From Agrostemma githago (lineage: Eukaryota; Streptophyta; Magnoliopsida; Caryophyllales; Caryophyllaceae): DNA of 64,000 nucleotides. The position numbers were made by a program, and so were the translations under genes. The stretch covers positions 42,945,378-43,009,377 of the forward strand of contig OY288243.1 in the NCBI GenBank assembly GCA_958450325.1, read 5' to 3'. The notes beneath the pieces are model-generated. The model saw nothing but the letters and a program-made list of their open reading frames with translations, had not been told where the DNA came from and made no database searches. Below, one piece after another: positions 34,161 through 46,628 of this stretch; positions within the stretch are counted from its first letter, which is position 1, and every line of letters starts with the position of its first letter.

Positions 34161-34737
34161 GAGACAGTACAGGATGGAGGTAAGGAGAAGAATCAGACTG
34201 ATAAGTGTAGTTTGTAGTGCCTAATTTACTGTATTTTGGTCCCATTTCCTTGTGGAATCGCTCCTTGGGAGCGGTTTATGGGCTATTTATGCTTTCTCTA
34301 GCTCGTTTCAGGTTCCCGAGACCATTCGTGAAGAGTTGGAGCGATTCCGACTCAATACATACACTTTTCGGAGCCAACGAAGCGAAGGAACGATCACTCG
34401 ATGCCTTGAATTCGACCCCGAGACCTTGGGACCCGATCCCAAGCCTCCGAGACCCGATCCCGAGACCCGAGAATCGATGAGAAACCCATGAGAACCAAGG
34501 AGGGACCAAAAAGATCATAATGGAGCCCTACAAGGTCCTTCCCGGGCGGGATGATGCCTTCCCGATCGGGAAGGAGTGCACAATTGAAGATGGTTCTATT
34601 TTGAGGCCTTCCCGACCGAGAAGAGGGCCTTCCCGACCGGGAAGGGGTCCTTCCCGACCGAGAACAATCCTTCCCGACCGGGAAGGGTCAGATACAAACC
34701 AGCGTCACTTGTTTCATCTCCCTACTCATTGTAACTC

Positions 34738-34745
34738 TATATATA
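34738..34745 (+). promoter_or_regulatory. TATA box of the Athila-like solo LTR
   Basis: TATATATA about 50 bp after the palindrome array, at the position equivalent to TATAAATA at 49030 in the related LTR. Confidence 0.5.
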
Positions 34746-35329
34746 CCCTTCCTCTTGTAATCTTAGCTTATGTTCTTCATTACCCACTAAACCCTAGACT
34801 ACTTTAGACTAGATTAGCTTAGATTAGTGTAGATTAGTCTTTAGTTTATCATTAATCTTAGTAATTAGTCTTGTATTAAGGGAATTCTTCAAGATTCAAC
34901 CAAGATTGACAACCTTGGGAGATTGTTTTGGGTTTTTCTTATTAATACAAGTTTCAATCTTCCATTCATCTTCTAGTATGGTATAATCTCTTTTCCCTTC
35001 TCTTTATCTTGTTTATTCATTCAAGTTTTAATCTTTGTTTATTGTTTTGTTCATTGTTCATAGTTTTCACTAGTTTCATTATATATGTTTTGTTGTTTGT
35101 GTGAATTTCTCTTGTTTATGTTAATGTTTGTTTAGATATGTGTGAGTAGACTTTTTGTAGGGTTAGTAGGGTGATTAAGTGTTGATTATGGATGATTAGG
35201 GTTTGATTGAGGGTAAAGGTTGATCCCTTTGTTACTAGTCACATGTTGAGCACTCCATGTGTGTGTTGAATTGCTTGTTTGAGTAGAATTGGCCATTCCT
35301 CTCATGCTAGTCTTCTTCTTCTCATTTTG

Positions 35330-35500
35330 TGGTCGACTTGTAATTGAATTCTTGTGTTTTCGGGTTTAGTCTTTGACACGAGAGTGCGGACTTGGGTTTA
35401 GAAGCGAGAGCGTGGACCGACCTTGCATAAGAATTCGGGTTTTGTCTTCGACACGAGAGTGCGGACATAGGCCTTGACGCGAGAGCGCGGACCATCCTTA
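35330..35500 (+). repeat. Minisatellite of GACRCGAGAGYGCGGAC units in the solo LTR
   Basis: Four diverged units (GACACGAGAGTGCGGAC, GAAGCGAGAGCGTGGAC, GACACGAGAGTGCGGAC, GACGCGAGAGCGCGGAC) separated by short GT-rich spacers. The related LTR at 48491 has at most one degenerate unit near 49650. Confidence 0.7.
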
Positions 35501-35811
35501 GTAACTAGGTGAAACTTGCAGCATCGATTTCCCTAACTATTCTACTAACCTTATGAACCCGACCTAACCCTATTCTTTCCTTATTCTTTGTCCTTAGCTT
35601 AGTCCTAGTCATAGTTTATTCCCTTCCTATTGTTCTAGGTTAGCTTAGTCCGAGACCTAGTCTTGTATTTGGGTGACCTTAGTCTAGACACCTCTTTACC
35701 GTCCCCGTGGATTCGACCCGACTTGCCCTATCTACCCAGTTAGGATTAGTTGGTTTTTTATTGATCAGTGGGGATCCACGACAAAATCCCTCCCATCACA
35801 GACATTAGGAA

Positions 35812-38800
35812 ATGGATAGGATTGGTGCCTGGAATGTTCGTGGTATGAATAAGCCTAAGAAGCAGAATTAAATAAGATGGTTTCTACATCATAATAATGT
35901 TCAGCTAGCTGGACTTCTTGAAACTAAAGTGACAACTAAGAATGGGAATAATGTAGTTGTTAATTTTCAGGATTGGTCCATTGTTACAAACAATCATACT
36001 TGTAAGGGAGGAAGGATTTGGTGTTTATGGAAGTCTAGTTTGGTTCATCTAGACATCATAGATATTCAATCATAAATTATCCATGTGAGAGTGAAGACAA
36101 TGGATAATATAATCACTTTCTAGTGCTCCTTTATTTATGGATTCAATAAATTAGAAGAGAGAGGTATGCTTTGGAACCATATAAGGCAATATAAGGGGGT
36201 TGTTGATGGTCCTTGGATCTTACTTGAGGATTTCAATCATGTTCTACATATGGATGAGAGGATTGGGGCTCCAATCACTTTGGCTAAGATTGCCCCGTTC
36301 CAGAAGTGCATAAATGACTGTGAGCTGTAGGAAATGAAAACCATAGGAGCACACTTTACTTGGAATAACAAGTAGCCTCCAAGTACTAGATCTTATAGTA
36401 GGATTGATAGAGTCTTACATAATGATGATTGGGGTGTCAGATTTCCTGATGCATTTGCCAATTATTTACCTGAAGATCTATTTGATCATAATCCATGTTT
36501 AGTAAGCTTGGATGCTGTTCAACAGACTAAGAAAAGAATATTCAAATATTTCAACATGTGGTCCGCTGATGACAGTTTTAATGCTACTGTAAAGGAGTAT
36601 TGGGGAAAAACAGTTCATGGGTCGCCTATGTATCAACTAACATGTAAGCTCAAACAACTGAAGAGGGGGCTAAGAGACATAAATAAAAAGAGCTATCAGA
36701 ATGTGGAGGGGTTAGCAGAAGTTATGGAAGCAACATTACATCAGGTACAGCAGCAGATTACTCAGGATCCTAACAGCACTACATTAAAAGTCTATCAGCA
36801 GGCTATTTCTAAACAGTTTAAGGTTTTGGATACTGCGAGATACAAATTCCTGACTCAAAAATCAAACATAAAATGGATGACTGAAGGGGATCTAAACACG
36901 TCTTATTTCCATTCTGTTCTCAAACAAAGGAGGGCGTCAAATAGGGTGCTACAAAATCAGGATATATCAGGAACTTTGTTGGAAAGACCTGAGCAGATTC
37001 AGGATGCTTTCTTGAAATTTTTTCAGACCATATTGGGGGAAACTCATAGTACTCATCATATTTATCCCGATGTGGTAAGGAAAGGACCTATTCTCTCCAT
37101 TCAACAGGGTGAAGACCTGGTTCTCCCTGTCACTGAGCGTGAAATCAAATCTGCTATGTTTAGTATCCCTGGGACCAAAGCCCCAGGCCCGGATGGTTAC
37201 ACAAGCCAATTTTTTAAGGACTCTTGGAGCATTACAGGTCCGTCTGTGTGTGTAGCAATCAGGAATGCTATAGAGGAAGGGGTACTTTTGAGACAAGTAA
37301 GCAATACAATCTTAACGCTTATACCTAAGGTTGCTAACCCTCAAAATGTTGGGCAATTCCGACCCATAGCATGTTGCAATGTCATCTACAAATGTCTTTC
37401 CAAGGTGCTTCGTGAGAGAATGAGTAAGATACTCCCAACCATTGTGAGTCCCTCCCAAAGTGCGTTCATTAAGGGTAGAGATATTATTGAAAATATCCAA
37501 ATTTGTCAAGAGCTAATTAGGTTATATATATAATAGAAAAGTCTGTTCACCCCGAGTCATCATGAAAAGTGATATGCAAAAGGCTTATGATTCAATAGAA
37601 TGGAAATTTGTTGAAGACATGTTAAAGGCGCTCAATTTTCCCCTTAGATTTGTGAAGATTCTAATGGAATGCCTGCAATCTCCGAGCTATACCATAGCGT
37701 TAAATGGAGATCATTTTAGATTCTTCAAGGCTAAGAGAAGGTTGCGTCAAGGGGACCCGTTATCCCCTCTGTTGTTCACCTTGTGCATGGAGTATTTGAG
37801 TCGAATTATGCTGGTTGTCCAGGACAGAACATAATTTACTTTCCATCCACTATGTAAAGCAGTTAAACTGAGCCATTTATGCTTTGCCGATGATCTAATG
37901 TTGTTTTGTAAGGGAGATAAAGCTTTTGTCAAGTGGATAATGCAAGCTTTTGAGGTGTTTTCTAGGGCATCGGGGCTTATTATGAACAAATCCAAATCAA
38001 GTATATACTCAAATGGCCTGAAGGAGGAGGGTAATGAATGGCTTACCCAGCAGACTAAAATGAACAGGGGAGAGCTTCCTTTTAAATATTTGGGTATATC
38101 AATGTCCCCCAAAAAGCTAATTGTACTTGAGTGCCACATTCTTACAGAAAAGATAGTCAAGCGTAATAGAGGATTGGGAACGAAGAAGCTATCATATTCA
38201 GGCAGACTTGTTCTAGTTCAGTCTGTACTTACTGCAATTCATCAGTTTTGGTCGAGAATATTCATTCTTCCAACCACCACAATAAAGCATATCAATAGCA
38301 TTTGCAGGAACTTTCTATGGAGAGGAAGTGAGCACTATCAGTCCCCTCCACTAGTTGCCTGGGATGTTGTTTGTAGACCAAAGGTGAAGGGAGGATTGGG
38401 CTTAAAGGATTTGAAATTGTAGAATTTAGCTTGTGTGGCTAAGTATGCTTGGTAGATCACCATCAAAGCAGATCATCTATGGGTAAAATGGATTCATGGA
38501 GTTTATTTAAAAGACAAAGATTGGGAAGATTATACACCTAAGCCTAATTCCAGCTGGTCATGGCGAAAACTATGCTCGATTAAGACTTTATTCTATACAA
38601 ATAATTGCTTTCCTAGTCTACTAGCACAAGGAGGTGAATATACTGTTAAATTGGGTTATGAATGGTTGGCAGGGGCTTCGCAGAAGGTGGATTGGGCTAA
38701 GCTTGTTTGGAATAGACTTAGTCTACCAAAACATTGCTATATAGCTTGGCTTATTTGTCACAAACGCCTCTCAACTAAAGATAGGCTGGCTAAAATGCAG

Positions 38801-39181
38801 ATGGTGACGGACAAAGCGTGCTTTCTTTGTGCAGGACAGGAGGAAACGCATGTCCATCTGCTCTCAGATTGTTCGTTTATCAGGGAGTGCTTTAGGAGGA
38901 TAAGCTCTTGGATTGGGGTTACAATCCCCGTGCTTAATACTGAGATGTGATGGAGATCTTATCGCCATAAATCTTTGGTCTTTAAACAGGCAGTAGCAGC
39001 AGTGATAATTGGATGTTGGTATCATGTGTGGCACGCTAGAAACTGCAGCAAACTTAGTCAGACAGTACCAAGTCCGAGCATTATTGTTCTACAGTTGAAG
39101 ACTGAGATAAAGGCAAAAGTAAGATATATCATGAGTCAACCTTTTTGTAAAAATCATAAGCTAGAGTACATACTTAGTTGA
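35812..39181 (+). pseudogene. LINE 1 ORF2: endonuclease, reverse transcriptase, zf-RVT
   Basis: The endonuclease begins MDRIGAWNVRGMNKPKKQ and reads through stops to DGPWILLEDFNHVL and SYSRIDRVLHND. RT motifs run from 36508: APGPDGYTSQFFKD, LIPKVANPQNVGQFRPIACC, SQSAFIKGRDI, then KSDMQKAYDSIEWKFVEDML, RQGDPLSPLLFTLCMEYLSR and HLCFADDLMLFCKGD. The C-terminal zf-RVT domain (38651-38950) has RLSLPKHCYIAWLICHKRLS and CFLCAGQEETHVHLLSDC. At least eight stops or frameshifts are present. The protein would nick DNA and reverse transcribe LINE RNA. Confidence 0.92.
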
Positions 39182-39261
39182 AATATTGGAAGAATTTGTG
39201 ATACATTAGATGTAAACGGATATTCATTACTCATTATACTTACATTTACACAAAAAAAAAG

Positions 39262-40944
39262 GAAGATTGAGACGGTTAGGGATTTTGGTGAAAAGTTTCG
39301 ACCAACCTTTAAAATTGATCATGATTATAATTTTCAAGTATTAATCGATAGTACTTATCTTAATTACATTTTCTCAAAAAAATCTTAAGAGTTACTATTG
39401 TGACTTGGTAATAAATAATTGATTAACGTTACCTATTATTCGGGACGGTAATAAGATCATCTTACGAATAAATAAATAAGTAAATACTCCGTGGATTGTA
39501 TTTTCAGGACAAAATAAAATTTTTGAGTACATATGGTGATGGTGTAACATGTAGGTCTCGGGACCTATCTCGAAACTGTTTCTAGCATCTTAAGAAATTT
39601 CATGAGGATGACTTATTAGACTTTTTTTAGACTTATTAGACTATTTTCACTATTCTTGTCTTATAGAAGTCTTAAAGAAAATATATTAATAGGCCCTATT
39701 TTATTTTACTTAATATTGCTACTATAATTGCGTATAACATAGAAATTATTTTATCCTCGTTTGTTACCTTTCTACTCTATACTTAATTTAATTATTAATT
39801 GCAGGACCTGATTAATAACGATACCCCAAAAATGAGTAATATTTAAAGACCTGGCTTATTTTTCTTACGAATAGGTTATAATTTAGGACCATGGCAAGTG
39901 TCTAGGGCCGACTTACGATATCGCTAGTTCCACATATTTCTTATATCCAATGATTTATCATATTTTAGAAACTTAAAATATTATTTTAAGGTTATGACAA
40001 GTCTAAAATGGAATGGATGTTGTCCAAAACTCCTTTATCGAAGGATTTTATCAAAACCATCAATTATATTATTTCAGAAGGGGGACAGTTTATCAAAGAC
40101 TTGTATTTAGTAGTAAGCTTTCAATACTTGTTCTTTTAAATTATGGATTTTCGAGTCAATATTACTCTTTCTAAATATAATCAACTTTATTCAATTCAAT
40201 CACATATTTTGAAAATATAAGGTGAAGTTAACCAAATTGAACTAGGGGCGATGTTGATCAATTGACTATCAGGGGACTAAAAACCGTCCCTTAGTTTAAT
40301 TGATTAAAAACTAGGTTAAAATCCATAAAAGGTGATATTATCATTTGACCAATTAACCAAGTTCGTTAGCCAAATCGATCCCGACTTACAAATAGGGACA
40401 CACCCATTAGAAGACCTTTATTTGAATACGTGCTATGTGGTTATATATAATTTCAAGAAAAGGGGATTCTCATGAAGTTGAGTGAATAACACGTAATGTT
40501 TTCAAAATAAAAAAAATTTCAAATGATTTTATATTTATTGGGCATTTTTAGGACGTTATTCGAGATCTCATTGAGCGGGAAAGCAGGTTGTCTCTATTGT
40601 GTACGAGATAACTTGGAAGAATAGCGCTTAACTTACCCGTATAAAACCGTCCTTTGCGTACGAAGGGTCTTTGGTTGTGCTTGACATTTACTCGAGAATA
40701 GGCGGGAGTGTGGCCATACTTTAGGTTGGGACCTGATCAGTCCCATACGTGTTAGGTGGATCACCCATGGGTTTCTGTAAGTCGACGATCGCACATGGGT
40801 TTCTGTGAGTCGACGTGTCAGCCGGGTCGTGTTTAGTCCATGGTGCGGGTAACAACCCCACGTATCCGACATTCGACCTTGAAGATGAGATGACAAATTT
40901 TGTTTAAAACATGTTTATGTCACCACGGTAAACAGGGGTAATAA
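39262..40944. other. Unassigned DNA
   Basis: No ORF, terminal repeats or known motifs. It contains a short tandem duplication of CATGGGTTTCTGTRAGTCGAC (40767-40815) and ends in AAACAGGGGTAATAA, which could be a polypurine tract before the LTR-like sequence at 40945. Confidence 0.4.
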
Positions 40945-41464
40945 TGTAAGCACCCTGGTATCGGTGTGACTGGCGGTATATTATTATTGTACAAGTATCA
41001 AATACAAAACTTATTCAGAACTTGTACAATAATTGGCCGGTATATCGTGATAAAAATTTTCTTAAAAAATTACGACACTTAAAACATTTCTTGCGATTTT
41101 TAAAATTATGTGTTATCGATTGTGCTTTTGTGTACTACTATTTGATCTATGATTGATTTAATATTTTATTCAGTTTTCATAATTTGCCCACCTGACGATT
41201 TATTTTTCTATGAAATTCTTTTAAAATATTATAATCGTCAGATTAAGGGAGACCGACCATTCCTCAGACGGACAAGGTTGGAAATAGCTCAAGATGGGAC
41301 TCAGATGTATTTCTATTTCTTCATAAATTATTACAATTAAACGTAATATTTAAGTACTTTCAGAATTATTATGAAGTAATCTAATTAGTTGAGAATAGTA
41401 ATGACTTAGATATGTATCATGTCTTCCGCTGTTTCCTAAAGTCTGGAAAATCAGGGTTGTTACA
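40945..41464 (+). repeat. Probable short LTR (solo or 3' LTR), 520 bp
   Basis: It starts TGTAAGCACCCTGG and ends GGGTTGTTACA, with TGTAA/TTACA terminal symmetry. AATAA flanks both sides (40940-40944 and 41465-41469), but the right flank is an AAT microsatellite, so that match is weak. A perfect inverted repeat TTATTGTACAAGT...ACTTGTACAATAA lies at 40984-41035. Confidence 0.45.
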
Positions 41465-41471
41465 AATAATG

Positions 41472-41535
<64 letters not shown>

Positions 41536-41586
41536 CAATAATAATAATAATAATAATAATAATTATCATGATAATCATGATGATGA

Positions 41587-41629
<43 letters not shown>

Positions 41630-41650
41630 AATAATAATAATAATAATAAT
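41465..41650 (+). repeat. Compound microsatellite (AAT)n(GAT)n(AAT)n
   Basis: About 185 bp of AAT repeats with a GAT block at about 41578-41628. A matching short AAT-GAT run at 57275-57302 flanks the other end of LINE 2, so LINE 2 seems to have inserted into this tract. Confidence 0.95.
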
Positions 41651-43080
41651 GGATTCTCAGGTGTAGAGAGGTCTTGTAGGCCAAAGAAGAATCAATTTCC
41701 ACCATTACCACCCGGTCCTGGATCCTCGAGCTCGGAATTGAAGATTGATGGAGGTTCTTTTGAGAAAGGGGAACAGAGTGCTTCCCAACCGATTTCGCCA
41801 ATGATTTCATAATCAATGCCGTTAACAATTCTGGTATTACTCCTCCTACTCGTAATTCTATCCAGTCAGAGCATGTGATTGAATCTACTTTCCATATAGA
41901 ATTAGTTTTGGATCCTACTGAGAATGTGAATCCCTTGTTCCTGATACTGCGATACTCGCTGTTTCTAAACCTAATTGGTCTAGGATTGTAGCTAAACCTC
42001 AACAATTAGGAATGAGTCTTCCTTTCTATGAGGAAGTACTTGATTCCACAGAAATTGATTTTTGCTTAGACGATTTTGGGATGAACTTAAAATATGGGAA
42101 AATACATTAATGGGTAATATGATAGGATCAAAACCTAATCTGCAAGCCATGAAAAAGTTTGTCCAGGAGAAATAGGGCTGATGTTCTATACAATCTGTAT
42201 AGAAATTTTGGTTCTATACAATCCTGCTATTGTTCAGCTGATGTCTGATATTCATATTGCTGCTCAACATAATACTAGTATGGTGCACCATTTTACTACT
42301 AATAAAGAAACCTTTCTTAGTATGGTCTATGGTTCTAATGATGGTGAGGGTAGAGAGAGCCTCTAGACTGATATGATTGACCAATGTACTGACAAGCCTT
42401 GGCTTGTGATGGGGGATTTTAATGTAGTCACAGAGCCTGGGGAGAAATTGGGAAACAACCCTTCTTCTTTGCAGGATATGTTATCTTTCAATAATTGCTT
42501 ACTGCATTGTAGATTGGACGATTTGGGATGGAATGGGGGTGTAATGACGTGGAATAATAAGCAGGATCCTGCATCTAGAGTGTGGTCTAGATTGGATAGA
42601 GCTCTGGTTAATGCTGCTTGGCTTACAAATTTTCTTAATGCTATTGTTATAGTTGGTGATCAGGGATTTCTGACCATTCTCTTATTATAGTTTCTGATGC
42701 TTCTTCTACTGGTTTCAAAAGGACTTTCAGTTTCCTCAATAGTTGGATTTCCCATCCCCAATTTGCTGATACTGTGAAAAATGCCTGCAAGATTAAGGTC
42801 AGGGGGTCTCCAATGTATTGTTTGTTCCAAAAATTTAAGATGGTTAAGAAAGCTTTAATAGAGTTACACCAAAGGGAGTTCACTAATATTTCTTCTGTAG
42901 TCAGTTCATCAAAAGAAAGGTTATTGGATTGCCAACAGCAGCTTAGAACTACTCCTTTCTCTCCTTCTCTCATTGAAACAAGAGAAAGTGCTCACTAATT
43001 CCTACTGTCATTTGAAGGGTTCTGAACTTAGTACGTTGCAGCAGAGGGCTAAAGCACATTCAGTTATCTGATTGTTCTTC
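41651..43080 (+). pseudogene. LINE 2 ORF1 tail and endonuclease, broken
   Basis: 41651-42180 is low-complexity, stop-ridden ORF1-like sequence (VERSCRPKKNQFPPLPPGP). From about 42240 the endonuclease is readable: DIHIAAQHNTSMVHHFTTNK, DKPWLVMGDFNVVTEPGEK, LDDLGWNGGVMTWNNK and SRVWSRLDRALVN. After a shift near 42660, SDHSLIIV and RTFSFLNSW follow. A TAG at 42364 and a frameshift inactivate it. Confidence 0.85.
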
Positions 43081-43136
43081 TCAATATTTTTTTCCAAAAT
43101 TACTGAAAGTAGCAATTAGTAGAGAATTGGTTCTAT

Positions 43137-46100
43137 TGTAACACCCGCTATTTTCCTAGCACTTTTATCCTTTCCACTATTACTTCATCATAACTCTATC
43201 ACGTTTCGGCATTCTGTTTCATCATTTTTCCAAGCTTTATTTTTATTTTTTAAGTCAAATAATATTTACTTTTATTTTAAAAGATTTTAATTATATAAAA
43301 CCTATTTATTTGATGTTTATCGTAAAATATTTATCTATTCGCGAGAAATTCTATTTCTCTACGATTAACGTTTTAAGCTTGGATTTAAGTTATTTCTTTT
43401 CCCAAAAATGTCTTAACACATTTATATAATATTTCCAACTAAGAAATATTTTATTTACGAAAAAAATTAACCGTTAATGATTTTATTACGAAGTTTCGTA
43501 AATAATTATTTTCCATCGCGAGGTTTACTCGAATTGCTTTGAAATACCTTTAACTATTTTACGATTCTTCTTTTTATCAAGTTAAAAATTATTTGAGATA
43601 TTTTCCCCATGATTTGGACCGACCCATCTCTTTGTCATACACTTACTATGTTTTTCTTTATATGTTCCATTTTATTATTGTTAAAACTTAAATAGATAAT
43701 TCTTTTTATTTCCCATTTATTTGATGCTTTATGAACAAACTCTTCATGCCCCATGCTCTTTATTTGGCTGGTGCATCTAGCCTAAGTATTCCCTTGTTTT
43801 AATCAAAAATTTATTTGGCATTCATTCATAAGAGACCATCCATTTCTTACATTCATTTTTTCCTTAAACAACAAAGAAAATACTCTTCATTTCCTCCATA
43901 TTGGCCATGATTTTCAGCCATATTTTCCAGCCAAATTTTGTCCCCAATTGATTCTTGATCGTCTCATTTTCATCTCCGAATTAATCGTTATTTCGATCCT
44001 TCCGTTAAGGTAATAATCGATGTTGTATTCGACCATTATTTACCTTGATTTTTCCTAGTTTTCTCATGGTATTTTTCTACCATGATTTTCGTGTATGGTA
44101 GGTTTTGTGGACGATCCTGAGACTGACGAGTATATTATCGATTCTGATTTGGACTAGAGGTAACGTCGATGTTACTCGGTATTGCATGATTTTAATTGTG
44201 TATTTGCATGTATATTTTTATATTTTATTTTTGACAATATATGTATGTCATAAAATCTGGAAAAATTTTAAAGTTGAGAATTTGCATGTTTCGGTATTTT
44301 TATCGCTTTTACGAGATTAATGATTAAATTGTTATATTAATTTGTAAAACCGTAATAAACGGCCTAAACATGTAATATATGTTTATATTCTGGAAAAATG
44401 TTGTTTTTGATGATTTTTAATAATTTAGTATTTTTCTGGTATTTTTGATATCGATTATTGAATTATTACCGTTTTCGGACAAAAACGATTAAAAGCCGAT
44501 TTTTAGTTCTAGTACTTAAACATTTTATTTTAATCTGATTTTTGACGTGGTGAAACTCTCTGGTGAAATAGAATTTTCTGAATTTTTTCATAATTTTTCG
44601 GAATTGTTAAGTGGACGAATTAATTAATCACTTTAAATCATCGTTTATCGTTAAAACCGTGTTTGTTATTTAAATTCTCGATTTCTGGTCTTTGGTTTAA
44701 ATCTGGAAAAATTATGATTCTGATGATTTCATATTATAATGTAATTTTATGATTTTTAGTGCCTTAATAAAATGTTAAGAACGATAAGTTTTATTAATGG
44801 AATCGTTAATTGTGAAAACGGGTTTTAAAGACGGTTTTGACGGGATTTATTAAATCTGGAATTTTTGGAAATCTGGAAAAATGGTAGATTCTAGAAAATC
44901 ATGATTTTTAGGTTTAATAATAATTTTTGGATATTAATACTTAAATCATTTTGTAATTACTATTTTATTTATCGTTATTGTCGAAATTGGACGATTAACG
45001 AGAAAACCCTTTAAAAACCGAGTCTAAGTATTCTGGAAAAAAATAATTTCTGGACAGAATGTCCATAAATATATTTTAACTATTTTACGTAATTTTTGTA
45101 CTATTTATTAAAGTCTTTAGTTAATAAATATTGATTTTCGGACAAATTGTGATTTATCGTTAAAATGCTTCGTCATACCTAAAAGAATTATTTTTTGAAA
45201 GTATTTAAATCTGAAAATTTAAGAGTTAAATCATCCCTTAACATACTCTAAATATATTTGTTGGTTTAATTAAATAAAGACGTTCAAATATTTAATTTAA
45301 TGTTTGCCGTAAAATCCTATTTATAATTTTATTGTCGAAACTAATAATAATTAGGGAATTTTAACTTTATAACTTTTGAAAACACCCTAATTAGTAATAT
45401 TAAAACGTTTAAGACATTTTTAATCATTTTATAACGCTTATACGATATTTTAGTAATTTAATAAAATTAAATGTTCACTTTGGTAATTAATATCGTCAAA
45501 GCCGAAAGTACTAGTTTTATAAATCTATATCGTTTATTAAAAATGTGATGTTAGTATAAACTAATATTTTCGCTATTTTGATATGATGCTATTTTTGGTT
45601 AAGTTTGTAAAAATAGAAGTTTCCTAAAATAGAAAGTTTCCTCTTTTGGAAAGTGATACCTTTTCCTTTTGTTCTCTTATTATTTATAATGATTATATCT
45701 TTGAATATCGATAATGGATTTGTTTTGGAGTTATGGAATAAGGACGAGTGTGAGGTTAGAGTAATATATTCTAGGGTTTACGGTTTTGCCATCAACTATA
45801 AGGCTAGTGTATCAGGAATCGGTACATTGGTTGTTGAACCGGGTGACAAGTATCCCGGGAGTTTTGTACATTTTGACCTTAAGCTTAGGCCTCGCAGTAA
45901 GTCGCCGTCATAAGTTGAACTGGGTGACAGGTAATCCCAGGAGGGGTGTGCATTATCTTAAACTAGGGTCACGCATTTATAAGTCGCCGCTCTATTATGG
46001 TTGAGTAGCCTAGTTAGAGACCGAAGTTTGATTTGTTTGAACTAAGTTCTCGAAACTAGTTTTTAGTATTCTCCTAGTGAAAGTCTAGCCGTCTACACTA

Positions 46101-46628
46101 CTCCTATCCATAACGCCATTTTGAATATTTTTATTGTTATCGATATAAATTGGTTTGCAGGTTGGCAAATGTTTTATGTTTTCTTCGGAAAACTCGTTTT
46201 TTTTATATTGTTTCGATACGTGAAGTTTATCACTAAAAGCTTATTTTCATTATAATGTTTTACTGTTTTCATTTTTACTATTTTCCTATAGTAGTAATTA
46301 CAGTTTTTAAAATCACGTCATACGGCTGGGAGAGCGTTGACGATGCTCCCCACTGATTGTGGCTGTTATGTTTTAACATGGCAGGTATGCTTGTTTCCGG
46401 GTGTGGGCTAGCGGGCATTGTGGATCCTGCTTATTATTATTTTTACAATTTTGTCTTGTGGATTTGTTAAACCTCTTTGTGGATTGTTTTAATTTTGGCC
46501 ATTTTATTTAAGGCCTAATGTTTGACTTTACCATTTAAATTTTATCAAGACATAGTTACAGTGTGTTATAATCCCACTTCTACAGTGTTTCCGCCACTGT
46601 ATTGCGTTAGAATTTCCAGGGGATTACA
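43137..46628 (+). mobile_element. Solo LTR, TGTAACACCCGC family (3.5 kb), in LINE 2
   Basis: It starts TGTAACACCCGCTATTTTCC and ends TTCCAGGGGATTACA. The 5 bp TSD TCTAT is perfect (43132-43136 and 46629-46633), and the LINE frame is restored on removal. A second copy is at 60480-63778, sharing the ends and the GTGTTTCCGCCACTGTATTG block near the right end. AT-rich, with repeated TCTGGAAAAAT motifs (44380-45070). No coding sequence. Probably an LTR of a Ty3 chromovirus, but the lineage cannot be proved without internal sequence. Confidence 0.9.

Larger units (their letters stand above)
34199..35798 (+). mobile_element. Athila-like solo LTR inside LINE 1
   Basis: 1600 bp starting TGATAAGTGTAG and ending CCCTCCCATCA, with 5 bp TSD CAGAC (34194-34198 and 35799-35803). 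It is homologous to the LTRs at 48491, 54340 and 56804 (GGAATCGCTCCTTGGGAGCG and GAGTTGGAGCGATTCCGACT are shared) but clearly diverged. U3 has a CCCGACCGGG array (34536-34688) and a TATA box (34738-34745). No internal element sequence is present, so it is a product of LTR-LTR recombination. It separates LINE ORF1 from ORF2. Confidence 0.93.
33320..39261 (+). mobile_element. L1-type LINE 1, 5'-truncated, interrupted
   Basis: ORF1 remnants (33344-34160), then an inserted solo LTR (34199-35798), then ORF2 (35812-39181) and a short A tail (39253-39261). Frames are broken by many stops. No flanking duplication was identified. Confidence 0.88.

Noticed and set aside
34217..34807. Arg/Pro-rich ORFs over the CCCGACCGGG arrays (also 48545-49072, 51577-52111, 56313-56750)
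   Set aside because: They arise from repeat translation in non-coding U3; frames differ between copies.
41412..42005. Long ORFs of Ile/Met or Tyr/His/Leu
   Set aside because: Translations of the AAT/GAT microsatellite, not genes.
45653..46004. Short ORFs in the 3.5 kb solo LTR
   Set aside because: Not conserved in frame in the homologous LTR at 60480-63778 and without domain similarity.
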